From JAZLIT01 sp045617525 (lineage in GTDB: Bacteria; Bacillota; Bacilli; Bacillales_A; Planococcaceae), in contig JAZLIT010000056.1 in the NCBI GenBank assembly GCA_045617525.1, positions 1 through 7,453 on the forward strand: a DNA stretch of 7,453 nucleotides, in the 5' to 3' direction. The position numbers and the translations under genes were made by a program. Below, in pieces: positions 1 to 4,798 of this stretch (positions are counted from its first letter, which is position 1; every line of letters starts with the position of its first letter). The notes under the pieces were generated by a model, which saw only the letters and a list, made by a program, of their open reading frames with translations, was not told where the DNA came from and did no database searches.

Positions 1-122
1 TTGCACACGTTTCTGGAAAGATTCGTATGCACTTTATCCGTATTCTTCCTGGAGATAAGGTTACTATTGAGTTATCTCCTTATGATTTAACTCGCGGTCG
101 TATCACATACCGTTTTAAATAA
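1..122 (+). CDS. infA: Translation initiation factor IF-1, 3' part (5' end outside window)
   Basis: The reading frame enters at position 3 (bases 1-2 finish a codon that begins upstream) and gives 39 residues, starting AHVSGKIRMHFIRILPGDKV and ending RGRITYRFK before TAA. This matches roughly residues 34-72 of the 72-residue IF-1 family, so about half the gene is missing to the left. IF-1 is a small OB-fold protein that binds the 30S A site with IF-2 and IF-3 during initiation; the visible part covers the later strands of the barrel. It lies 38 nt before rpmJ, the normal Bacillales order, and is presumably co-transcribed with the alpha-operon genes. Identity is seen directly from sequence; function is known for the family. 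Nothing looks broken: the truncation is the window edge. Confidence 0.95.
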   Translation, partial: AHVSGKIRMHFIRILPGDKVTIELSPYDLTRGRITYRFK

Positions 123-160
123 TCTTTTGCACTCCGGACTACTTAAGGAGGTTAGGTTAG

Positions 161-274
161 ATGAAAGTGAGACCATCTGTGAAACCGATCTGCGAAAAAT
201 GTAAAGTAATTCGCCGACGCGGTAAAGTAATGGTAATCTGTGAAAATCCTAAACACAAACAAAAACAAGGGTAA
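161..274 (+). CDS. rpmJ: 50S ribosomal protein L36 (zinc-binding form)
   Basis: A 37-residue frame, [20 protein letters not shown] through to KHKQKQG, is the full length of bacterial L36. It keeps the zinc ligands C11, C14, C27 and H32 of the C-plus form, so it should bind one Zn ion. L36 is a small basic protein of the large subunit that binds 23S rRNA. An AAGGAGG site at 145-151 lies 9 nt before the ATG, and the gene sits between infA and rpsM with 38- and 24-nt spacers, inside the ribosomal operon. In many bacteria a second, zinc-free L36 paralogue is made under zinc limitation; none is in this window. The call is firm despite the short length. Confidence 0.97.
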
Positions 275-298
275 TAAACAAGGAGGTGCACAACGTAT

Positions 299-664
299 AT
301 GGCACGTATTGCTGGTGTTGATATTCCTCGCGATAAACGCGTAGTAATTTCATTAACATACATTTACGGTATTGGTAAAACGACTTCTCAAAAAGTATTA
401 GCTGCAGCGAACATCTCAGAAGAGACTCGTGTACGCGATCTAACAGAAGATCAATTAAACCTTATTCGTGAACAATTAGACACTCTAAAAGTGGAAGGTG
501 ACTTACGTCGCGAAATTTCACTAAATATTAAACGTCTGATGGAAATCGGTTGTAACCGTGGTATCCGTCACCGTCGTGGTTTACCTGTTCGTGGTCAAAA
601 TACGAAGAACAATGCGCGTACGCGTAAAGGTCCTCGTAAAACTGTAGCGAACAAGAAAAAATAA
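299..664 (+). CDS. rpsM: 30S ribosomal protein S13
   Basis: The 121-residue product begins MARIAGVDIPRDKR, includes the IYGIGKTTSQ segment (residues 22-31) of the helix-two-turn-helix region, and ends in a basic tail with RTRKGPRK (107-114) and NKKK. The full length matches S13 (about 118-121 residues). S13 sits in the head of the 30S subunit, contacts 16S rRNA, S19 and the B1 bridges to the large subunit, and its tail approaches the P-site tRNA. The start is supported by AAGGAGGTG at 280-288, 10 nt upstream. It lies 24 nt after rpmJ and 26 nt before rpsK, so a single polycistronic message is expected. Arginine codons are CGT/CGC, as in a highly expressed gene. Confidence 0.98.
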   Translation: MARIAGVDIPRDKRVVISLTYIYGIGKTTSQKVLAAANISEETRVRDLTEDQLNLIREQLDTLKVEGDLRREISLNIKRLMEIGCNRGIRHRRGLPVRGQNTKNNARTRKGPRKTVANKKK

Positions 665-690
665 TTAAGTAAAGGAGGTTCCTTCTTAAC

Positions 691-1080
691 ATGGCTCGTA
701 AACAACAAACTCGTAAACGTCGTGTGAAAAAGAATATCGAAGCTGGTATTGCACACATCCGTTCTACATTTAATAATACAATTGTAACGATTACAGATAT
801 GCAAGGTAACGCTGTTGCTTGGTCATCTGCTGGTGCTTTAGGTTTCCGTGGTTCACGTAAATCTACTCCATTCGCTGCACAAATGGCTGCAGAAGCTGCT
901 GCTAAAACTTCAGTTGAGCATGGTCTGAAAACGTTGGAAGTAACTGTTAAAGGTCCTGGTGCAGGTCGTGAAGCTGCTATTCGTGCACTTCAAGCTGCAG
1001 GTATAGAAGTAACTGCTATCAAAGACGTTACTCCAGTTCCTCATAACGGTTGCCGTCCACCAAAACGCCGTCGCGTATAA
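691..1080 (+). CDS. rpsK: 30S ribosomal protein S11
   Basis: The 129-residue product starts MARKQQTRKRRVKKNIEAGI and ends with the S11 signature HNGCRPPKRRRV; length equals that of E. coli S11. S11 lies on the 30S platform, contacts 16S rRNA near the mRNA exit region and partners S6/S18. The Asn-Gly pair falls at N119-G120, the position where E. coli S11 is known to form isoaspartate; whether it does so here is inference. AAAGGAGG at 671-678 is 12 nt before the ATG, slightly long but typical for Bacillales ribosomal genes. It is the last ribosomal gene before a 143-nt gap that precedes rpoA. Codon use is strongly biased (CGT, GCT, GGT), consistent with high expression. Confidence 0.98.
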   Translation: MARKQQTRKRRVKKNIEAGIAHIRSTFNNTIVTITDMQGNAVAWSSAGALGFRGSRKSTPFAAQMAAEAAAKTSVEHGLKTLEVTVKGPGAGREAAIRALQAAGIEVTAIKDVTPVPHNGCRPPKRRRV

Positions 1081-1223
1081 TTGGGCAACTTAAAGGTGTT
1101 AAAACCTTTAAGAACATCATTACTAATGTTAAATTCATTTTACATTAATAAAGGTCAATCTAAGATCGACAACTATGATGGTTTGAACCTATACATTCGA
1201 TGTTTTGAAGGAGGGTAAATATA
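1081..1223 (+). other. rpsK-rpoA spacer with weak hairpins and no coding sequence
   Basis: This 143-nt gap is by far the longest inside the ribosomal operon here (the others are 24-52 nt). It holds a 7-bp stem TTAAAGG/CCTTTAA (1090-1096 with 1105-1111, loop of 8) and an AT-rich imperfect stem, 1124-1134 with 1137-1147. AACAT at 1113-1117 can also pair with ATGTT at 1126-1130, which would compete with that second stem. No T tract follows either hairpin, so they do not look like terminators; they could be RNA processing or stability elements. A possible promoter is listed separately. In B. subtilis rpoA is co-transcribed with infA-rpmJ-rpsM-rpsK-rplQ, so readthrough is the expected default. Confidence 0.55.
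1166..1195 (+). promoter_or_regulatory. Possible weak internal promoter for rpoA-rplQ
   Basis: TCGACA at 1166-1171 matches the sigma-A -35 consensus in five of six positions and TATACA at 1190-1195 matches the -10 in four of six, with an 18-nt spacer. Transcription would begin near 1202, about 22 nt before the rpoA ATG. This is pattern matching in an AT-rich gap, so chance is a real alternative. Confidence 0.25.
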
Positions 1224-2168
1224 ATGATCGAAATTGAAAAACCAAAGATTGAAACAGTGGAGATCAGCGAAGATTCCAAATACGGAAAGTTTGTTGTAGA
1301 ACCGCTAGAACGCGGATATGGAAACACTTTAGGTAATTCTCTACGTCGTATCCTTCTATCTTCTTTACCTGGAGCTGCTGTTACGTCAATTCAAATTGAC
1401 GGCGTACTACACGAATTCTCAACTGTAGAAGGCGTAGTAGAAGATGTTGCATCTATCATCTTACACGTTAAAAAGTTAGCTTTAAAAATCTACTCTGACG
1501 AAGAAAAAGTCATTGAGATTGATGTAAAGGGCGATGGAACGGTTACAGCTGCTGACATTACACATGACAGTGATGTAGAAATTTTAAATCCGGATCTATA
1601 TATTGCAACAATCGCTAAAAACGGTCATTTACGTATGCGTATGTACGCACAACGTGGCCGTGGTTACACTCCTGCTGATCAAAACAAACGTGAGGATCTT
1701 CCTATCGGCGTGATCCCGATCGACTCAATTTACACTCCAGTTTCACGCGTCAACTTCCAAGTGGAGAACACTCGTGTTGGACAAAGTTCTGACTACGATA
1801 AGTTATCACTTGATGTATGGACAGATGGTAGCATCGGTCCTAAAGAGGCGACTTCGCTTGGAGCGAAAATTTTAACTGAGCATTTAAACATCTTCGTAGG
1901 CATGACAAATGAGGCACAAACTGCTGAAATCATGGTTGAAAAAGAAGAAGATCAAAAAGAAAAAGTTTTAGAGATGACTATCGAAGAGCTTGATCTTTCT
2001 GTTCGTTCTTATAACTGCTTAAAGCGCGCTGGTATCAACACGGTATTAGAGTTAGCTAATAAGTCAGAAGACGACATGATGAAAGTTCGTAACCTTGGTC
2101 GTAAGTCTTTAGAAGAAGTTAAGCATAAGTTAGAAGAGCTTGGTTTAGGATTACGTAAAGAAGACTAA
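1224..2168 (+). CDS. rpoA: DNA-directed RNA polymerase alpha subunit
   Basis: The 314-residue product has the length of B. subtilis alpha. The N-terminal domain (about 1-228) carries the dimerization and assembly segment with GYGNTLGNSLRRILLSSLPG at 31-50. An acidic/lysine-rich linker (about 236-250) leads to the C-terminal domain (about 252-314) with two helix-hairpin-helix-like parts, including RSYNCLKRAG (261-270) and VRNLGRKSLEEV (288-299). R261 corresponds to E. coli R265, which contacts UP-element DNA. Y263, C265 and K267 match the B. subtilis surface bound by the regulator Spx. Alpha dimerizes and nucleates beta and beta' assembly. AAGGAGGG at 1208-1215 gives a strong start 8 nt before the ATG. 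Followed by rplQ after 52 nt. Confidence 0.99.
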   Translation: MIEIEKPKIETVEISEDSKYGKFVVEPLERGYGNTLGNSLRRILLSSLPGAAVTSIQIDGVLHEFSTVEGVVEDVASIILHVKKLALKIYSDEEKVIEIDVKGDGTVTAADITHDSDVEILNPDLYIATIAKNGHLRMRMYAQRGRGYTPADQNKREDLPIGVIPIDSIYTPVSRVNFQVENTRVGQSSDYDKLSLDVWTDGSIGPKEATSLGAKILTEHLNIFVGMTNEAQTAEIMVEKEEDQKEKVLEMTIEELDLSVRSYNCLKRAGINTVLELANKSEDDMMKVRNLGRKSLEEVKHKLEELGLGLRKED

Positions 2169-2220
2169 GCGCACTTTTAAAATAAGCTAGATCAGATATT
2201 TATAAAGGAGGGAAACGTCC

Positions 2221-2598
2221 ATGGGTTACAGAAAACTTGGTCGTACAAGTTCTCAACGTAAAGCTTTATTACGTGACTTAGCTACTGATTTAATCATCAA
2301 CGAGCGCATCGAAACTACTGAAGCGCGTGCTAAAGAAACTCGTAAAGCTGTTGAAAAAATGATTACTTTAGGTAAACGCGGAGATTTACATGCTCGTCGT
2401 CAAGCGGCAGCATTCATCCGTCGTGAGTTAGTAACAGTTGGAGAAGGCGAAGAAGCTAACACTGTATTTGCACTTCAAAAATTATTTGACGATATCGCAC
2501 CTCGTTACACGGAACGTCAAGGTGGTTACACTCGTATCCTTAAACTTGGTCAACGTCGTGGTGACGGCGCACCTATCGTTGTTATTGAATTAGTTTAA
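2221..2598 (+). CDS. rplQ: 50S ribosomal protein L17
   Basis: The 125-residue product opens MGYRKLGRTSSQRKALLRDL, contains the L17 core GKRGDLHARRQAAAF (51-65) and ends GAPIVVIELV. L17 is a large-subunit protein near the peptide exit tunnel that contacts 23S rRNA. It is about five residues longer than the B. subtilis protein as I recall it, the extra length falling in an acidic loop (VGEGEEANT, 73-81); loop length varies in this family, so I read this as normal variation. AAAGGAGGG at 2204-2212 lies 8 nt upstream of the ATG. It is the last gene of the S10-spc-alpha cluster and is followed within 20 nt by a stem-loop terminator. Confidence 0.98.
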   Translation: MGYRKLGRTSSQRKALLRDLATDLIINERIETTEARAKETRKAVEKMITLGKRGDLHARRQAAAFIRRELVTVGEGEEANTVFALQKLFDDIAPRYTERQGGYTRILKLGQRRGDGAPIVVIELV

Positions 2599-2617
2599 TT
2601 CATAATAAACATAGGTG

Positions 2618-2663
2618 AGAAGAGAGTCCGGTTCACCGGTTGAATCCGGGCTCTTCTTTTATT
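2618..2663 (+). terminator. Intrinsic terminator of the ribosomal/alpha operon
   Basis: A stepped stem-loop: AGAAGAG (2618-2624) pairs with CTCTTCT (2651-2657), CCGG (2628-2631) with CCGG (2645-2648), and TTCA (2632-2635) with TGAA (2641-2644 region), with small internal loops, followed by TTTTATT. Its position right after rplQ recalls the L17 downstream element, a conserved 3' structure described in lactic acid bacteria and Listeria; membership cannot be decided by eye. Confidence 0.85.
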
Positions 2664-2668
2664 CACAA

Positions 2669-2685
2669 AACACATATAATGTGTT
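2669..2685. repeat. Perfect inverted repeat AACACAT-ATA-ATGTGTT
   Basis: A 7-bp perfect palindrome with a 3-nt centre. It encloses TATAAT at 2675-2680, a -10-like hexamer on the + strand with no recognisable -35 at the right distance. On the minus strand the right arm runs into TTTTG, a weak terminator-like shape. It could be an operator-like site or simply a hairpin. Confidence 0.45.
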
Positions 2686-2686
2686 C

Positions 2687-2708
2687 GCTAAAGCTTCATC
2701 GCTTTAGC
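2687..2708. repeat. Perfect inverted repeat GCTAAAGC / GCTTTAGC
   Basis: An 8-bp perfect stem (2687-2694 with 2701-2708) around a 6-nt loop TTCATC, one base after the preceding palindrome. There is no T tract on the + side. The stop codon of the small minus-strand frame (2704-2706) lies inside its right arm. Function unknown; the tight tandem of two perfect palindromes is more than expected by chance. Confidence 0.5.
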
Positions 2709-2829
2709 ACTTTTCTAGTGATTTATACGACATAATTAAGCTGAGCGTTACAATGAGCGAGTCTTCGGACGGCGTCTCGTCTAGCTCTCGCACCTCATTC
2801 AGATTAGGTTCATGGAAATGAGCAGCCAT
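2704..2829 (-). CDS. Doubtful small ORF, 41 residues
   Basis: On the minus strand an ATG at 2829 opens 41 codons, MAAHFHEPNLNEVRELDE through SLEKC, ending with TAA at 2706-2704. The peptide is acidic in its middle and has no signal peptide, membrane span or motif I recognise. An AAAGG lies only about 3-4 nt before the ATG, too close for a good ribosome site, and an in-frame TAA sits just upstream, so the frame cannot be extended. A 41-codon open frame is not rare by chance, and the same DNA folds into stem-loops on the other strand. It may be a translated artefact of a repeat element. Function cannot be assigned. Confidence 0.13.
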   Translation of the reverse strand: MAAHFHEPNLNEVRELDETPSEDSLIVTLSLIMSYKSLEKC

Positions 2830-2893
2830 AAACCTTTATAATGTACTGAAACAGCGCATTTCTCTGAAAGAGGTGCGCGCTTTTTTATTTTTT
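2741..2893 (+). ncRNA. Structured non-coding region ending in a terminator (family unknown)
   Basis: Three foldable units follow one another. First, AATGAG (2752-2757) pairs with CTCATT (2794-2799) and CGAG (2758-2761) with CTCG (2787-2790), enclosing a GTC-TTCG-GAC tetraloop hairpin (2761-2770) that would use G2761 in competition. Second, AGGTT (2806-2810) pairs with AACCT (2831-2835) and ATGG (2812-2815) with CCAT (2826-2829) around a 10-nt loop. Third is the terminator at 2854-2893. The order resembles a small RNA or a leader, but no convincing promoter precedes it and I recognise no Rfam family. It could equally be an interspersed palindromic repeat. The fold is seen by complementarity only. 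Confidence 0.35.
2854..2893 (+). terminator. Intrinsic terminator in the rplQ-ecfA1 gap
   Basis: GCGCATTTCT (2854-2863) pairs with AGAGGTGCGC (2869-2878), ten pairs including two G-U, loop CTGAA. GC then T6-A-T6 follow at 2881-2893. A shifted register pairing AGCGC (2853-2857) with GCGCT (2877-2881) would place the T tract directly after the stem. It lies over 190 nt beyond the rplQ terminator, so it is either a back-up or ends a separate transcript. Confidence 0.75.
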
Positions 2894-2950
2894 ATTATAA
2901 TTTTCCTATACATTTATTATTTCCCTTCTATTTATACATATGATGAACTA

Positions 2951-3011
2951 AAGCACATTTGACGAACCCGTAGGCAAAGCTACGAACTCGCTAAACGTGT
3001 TTTATTTTTTT
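2951..3011 (+). terminator. Long rod-like stem-loop followed by T tract, before the ECF operon
   Basis: AAGCACATTT (2951-2960) pairs with AAACGTGTTT (2993-3002) with one mismatch and one G-U. CGA (2963-2965) then pairs with TCG (2988-2990), and CGTAG (2969-2973) with CTACG (2980-2984), loop GCAAAG. T7 follows at 3005-3011. The shape is that of an intrinsic terminator with a long interrupted stem. Its place just ahead of the ecfA1 promoter candidate would insulate that operon; a regulatory leader is a less likely alternative. Confidence 0.55.
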
Positions 3012-3033
3012 ATGTGGAAGTTTTCGGTATAAT
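3005..3033 (+). promoter_or_regulatory. Candidate promoter of the ecfA1-ecfA2-ecfT-truA operon
   Basis: A perfect -10 hexamer TATAAT lies at 3028-3033. The -35 position at 17-nt spacing is only T-rich (TTTTTT, 3005-3010), so the promoter would be weak or activator-dependent. Transcription starting near 3040 would give a leader of about 65 nt before the ecfA1 ATG at 3105. Confidence 0.45.
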
Positions 3034-3087
3034 AGGATAGTAGCGGAGTCTATTCAAGGAATGGTATGTTAGTGGAGCAGAGTTTAG

Positions 3088-3094
3088 AGGAGGG
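3088..3094 (+). promoter_or_regulatory. Ribosome binding site that fixes the ecfA1 start
   Basis: AGGAGGG lies 10 nt before ATG 3105. The in-frame ATG at 3066 has only AAGGA at 3056-3060, 5 nt away, and would add 13 residues not expected in this family. Confidence 0.8.
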
Positions 3095-3104
3095 AGTTGA
3101 GAAA

Positions 3105-3950
3105 ATGAACGAGATTTTATCTTTTAATCAAGTGGCATTTTCCTATTCACCTGAACAGGAGACTATCCGTAATGCAGTAAATGGAGTCTCATTTTCGATT
3201 AAGCAAGGCGAGTGGATTGCGATAGTAGGTCATAATGGCTCAGGCAAATCGACAATGGCCAAGCTTATTTGTGGATTAATTTTTCCGCAACAGGGTGAAG
3301 TACGTATTAAAATGGATGTATTAACAGAAGAAAATTTATGGGAACTACGATCTCAAATTGGCATTGTATTTCAAAATCCTGATAATCAGTTTGTTGGAGC
3401 TACTGTTCAAGATGATGTCGCGTTTTCACTTGAAAATAAAGGTGTGCCACATGATGAGATGGTTGAACGTGTGCATGCTGCGTTAAAGCAAGTTAAGATG
3501 GATAGTTTTTTGAATCATGAGCCGCATCACTTATCTGGTGGCCAAAAGCAACGTGTTGCGATAGCAGGAGCACTTGCAATGGAGCCTAAGTTACTTATTT
3601 TAGATGAAGCAACATCGATGCTGGATCCTTTAGGGCGTGAAGAGGTACTTCAGACTGTACAGCAGTTACGTGAAAAGACTGGCTTAACGGTTCTATCAAT
3701 TACCCATGATTTAGAAGAGGCAGCGCTAGCAGATCGCATTTTATTTATGAATGCGGGTGAAAAGTTTGCTGAAGGTACGCCGATTGAAATATTTGCATTA
3801 GGTGATGAATTGACGAAACGTGGCTTGGATTTACCATTCGCGATGAAGTTAACGAGGCTCTTACAGGCAGAGGGTGTGCAGTTAAATGCACAAAATATAA
3901 CAGAAGAAGAGCTGGTGAATGACTTATGGACATCAAACTTCAACAAGTAA
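3105..3950 (+). CDS. ecfA1: ECF transporter ATP-binding protein EcfA1
   Basis: The 281-residue product (ATG 3105) is an ABC ATPase with Walker A GHNGSGKST (42-50), Q-loop FQNPDNQF (89-96, Q90), signature LSGGQ (143-147), Walker B LLILDEAT (163-170, catalytic E168), D-loop SMLDP and H-loop ITHD (H201). The FQNPDNQF segment is typical of EcfA1/CbiO-type subunits. With EcfA2 it forms the cytoplasmic ATPase pair that drives EcfT and exchangeable S components for vitamin uptake. Length equals B. subtilis EcfA1. A longer start at 3066 (294 residues) is possible but less likely. It overlaps ecfA2 by 25 nt, implying translational coupling. Codon use is more relaxed than in the ribosomal genes. All catalytic motifs are intact. 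Confidence 0.96.
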   Translation: MNEILSFNQVAFSYSPEQETIRNAVNGVSFSIKQGEWIAIVGHNGSGKSTMAKLICGLIFPQQGEVRIKMDVLTEENLWELRSQIGIVFQNPDNQFVGATVQDDVAFSLENKGVPHDEMVERVHAALKQVKMDSFLNHEPHHLSGGQKQRVAIAGALAMEPKLLILDEATSMLDPLGREEVLQTVQQLREKTGLTVLSITHDLEEAALADRILFMNAGEKFAEGTPIEIFALGDELTKRGLDLPFAMKLTRLLQAEGVQLNAQNITEEELVNDLWTSNFNK

Positions 3951-4798
3951 GCTACGCATATTCAAAGGGAACGCCTTTTGAAAAATATGCGCTTCATAAC
4001 GTGAATTTAGCAATTGAACATGGTTCATATACAGCTATTATTGGGCATACAGGCTCTGGTAAGTCCACTATTCTACAACATTTCAATGGATTATTAAAGC
4101 CAACATCTGGACAAGTCCAAATAGGTGATCGAGTAATTGAAGCTGGGAAAAAGCAGAAAGAACTAAAACCGATTCGTCAAAAGGTAGGGATAGTTTTTCA
4201 GTTCCCAGAGCACCAGTTATTTGAAGAAACAGTTTTAAAGGATATTATGTTTGGCCCGATGAATTTCGGTGTTTCTGAGGCGGCAGCAGAGGAACGTGCA
4301 AGAGAGTTAATAGAATTAGTTGGGTTGCCAAGTGATGTACTAGAAAAATCGCCGTTTGACCTTTCAGGGGGACAAATGCGCCGCGTTGCGATTGCTGGGG
4401 TACTTGCGATGAAGCCGGAAGTTATTGTGCTTGATGAGCCGACAGCGGGGTTAGATCCGCGTGGGCAAAAAGAAATGATGGATATGTTTTATCGTTTGCA
4501 CAAGGAGCAAGGCTTAACGACAATTTTAGTGACACATAGTATGGAGGATGCAGCTCGTTACGCTGACCGAGTTGCGATTATGCATGATGGAAGTTGTGTG
4601 ATGATAGGTGAGCCAGCTGAAATTTTCGATAATGTGGAAATGTTGAAGCAGTATCACTTAGAACCACCACGTGTCGTGCGTGTACAGCACCGTATACAGA
4701 CGTTAATGGGTAGAAAGCTACCAATACTCTGTTTAACAGAAGAAGCATTAGCACGTGAGCTAGCCCACGTTATTCGAGAGGAGCGTGGTGAGTCATGA
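3926..4798 (+). CDS. ecfA2: ECF transporter ATP-binding protein EcfA2
   Basis: The 290-residue product has Walker A GHTGSGKST (40-48), Q-loop FQFPEHQLFE (91-100, Q92), signature LSGGQ (146-150), Walker B VIVLDEPT (166-173, E171), D-loop AGLDP and H-loop VTHS (H204). The FQFPEHQLFE wording and the KGTPFE segment (14-19) mark it as the second subunit, the partner of EcfA1. The start at 3926 lies inside the end of ecfA1 and has only a weak GGTG upstream, so translation probably depends on ribosomes finishing ecfA1. The stop TGA (4796-4798) overlaps the ecfT ATG as ATGA. The C-terminal 60 residues should contact the partner ATPase and EcfT coupling helices (family knowledge). No residue needed for ATP hydrolysis is missing. 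Confidence 0.97.
   Translation: MDIKLQQVSYAYSKGTPFEKYALHNVNLAIEHGSYTAIIGHTGSGKSTILQHFNGLLKPTSGQVQIGDRVIEAGKKQKELKPIRQKVGIVFQFPEHQLFEETVLKDIMFGPMNFGVSEAAAEERARELIELVGLPSDVLEKSPFDLSGGQMRRVAIAGVLAMKPEVIVLDEPTAGLDPRGQKEMMDMFYRLHKEQGLTTILVTHSMEDAARYADRVAIMHDGSCVMIGEPAEIFDNVEMLKQYHLEPPRVVRVQHRIQTLMGRKLPILCLTEEALARELAHVIREERGES

Noticed and set aside
157..363. Minus-strand open frames opposite rpmJ/rpsM, rpsK, ecfA1, ecfA2/ecfT, truA (several of 60-100 codons)
   Set aside because: Each lies opposite a confidently identified gene, has no recognisable domain or ribosome site, and is a usual by-product of the coding bias on the other strand.
1090..1147. Terminator between rpsK and rpoA
   Set aside because: The hairpins there are AT-rich and are not followed by a T tract, and co-transcription of rpoA with the upstream genes is established in B. 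subtilis.
2754..2822. Plus-strand 22-codon frame MSESSDGVSSSSRTSF...
   Set aside because: No ribosome binding site, very short, and the serine-rich content only reflects the GC-rich hairpin beneath it.
2896..2944. Several TATAAT/TATGAT-like hexamers in the AT-rich stretch after the 2893 terminator
   Set aside because: None has a -35-like partner at 16-18 nt; such hexamers are expected by chance in DNA this AT-rich.
2741..3065. Vitamin-sensing riboswitch (FMN, TPP, cobalamin, folate) or T-box controlling the ECF operon
   Set aside because: None of the conserved cores of these classes is visible, and a shared energizing module is usually not controlled by a single vitamin.
3066..3104. 13-residue N-terminal extension of EcfA1 from ATG 3066
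   Set aside because: The internal ATG 3105 has a much better ribosome site and gives the 281-residue family length.
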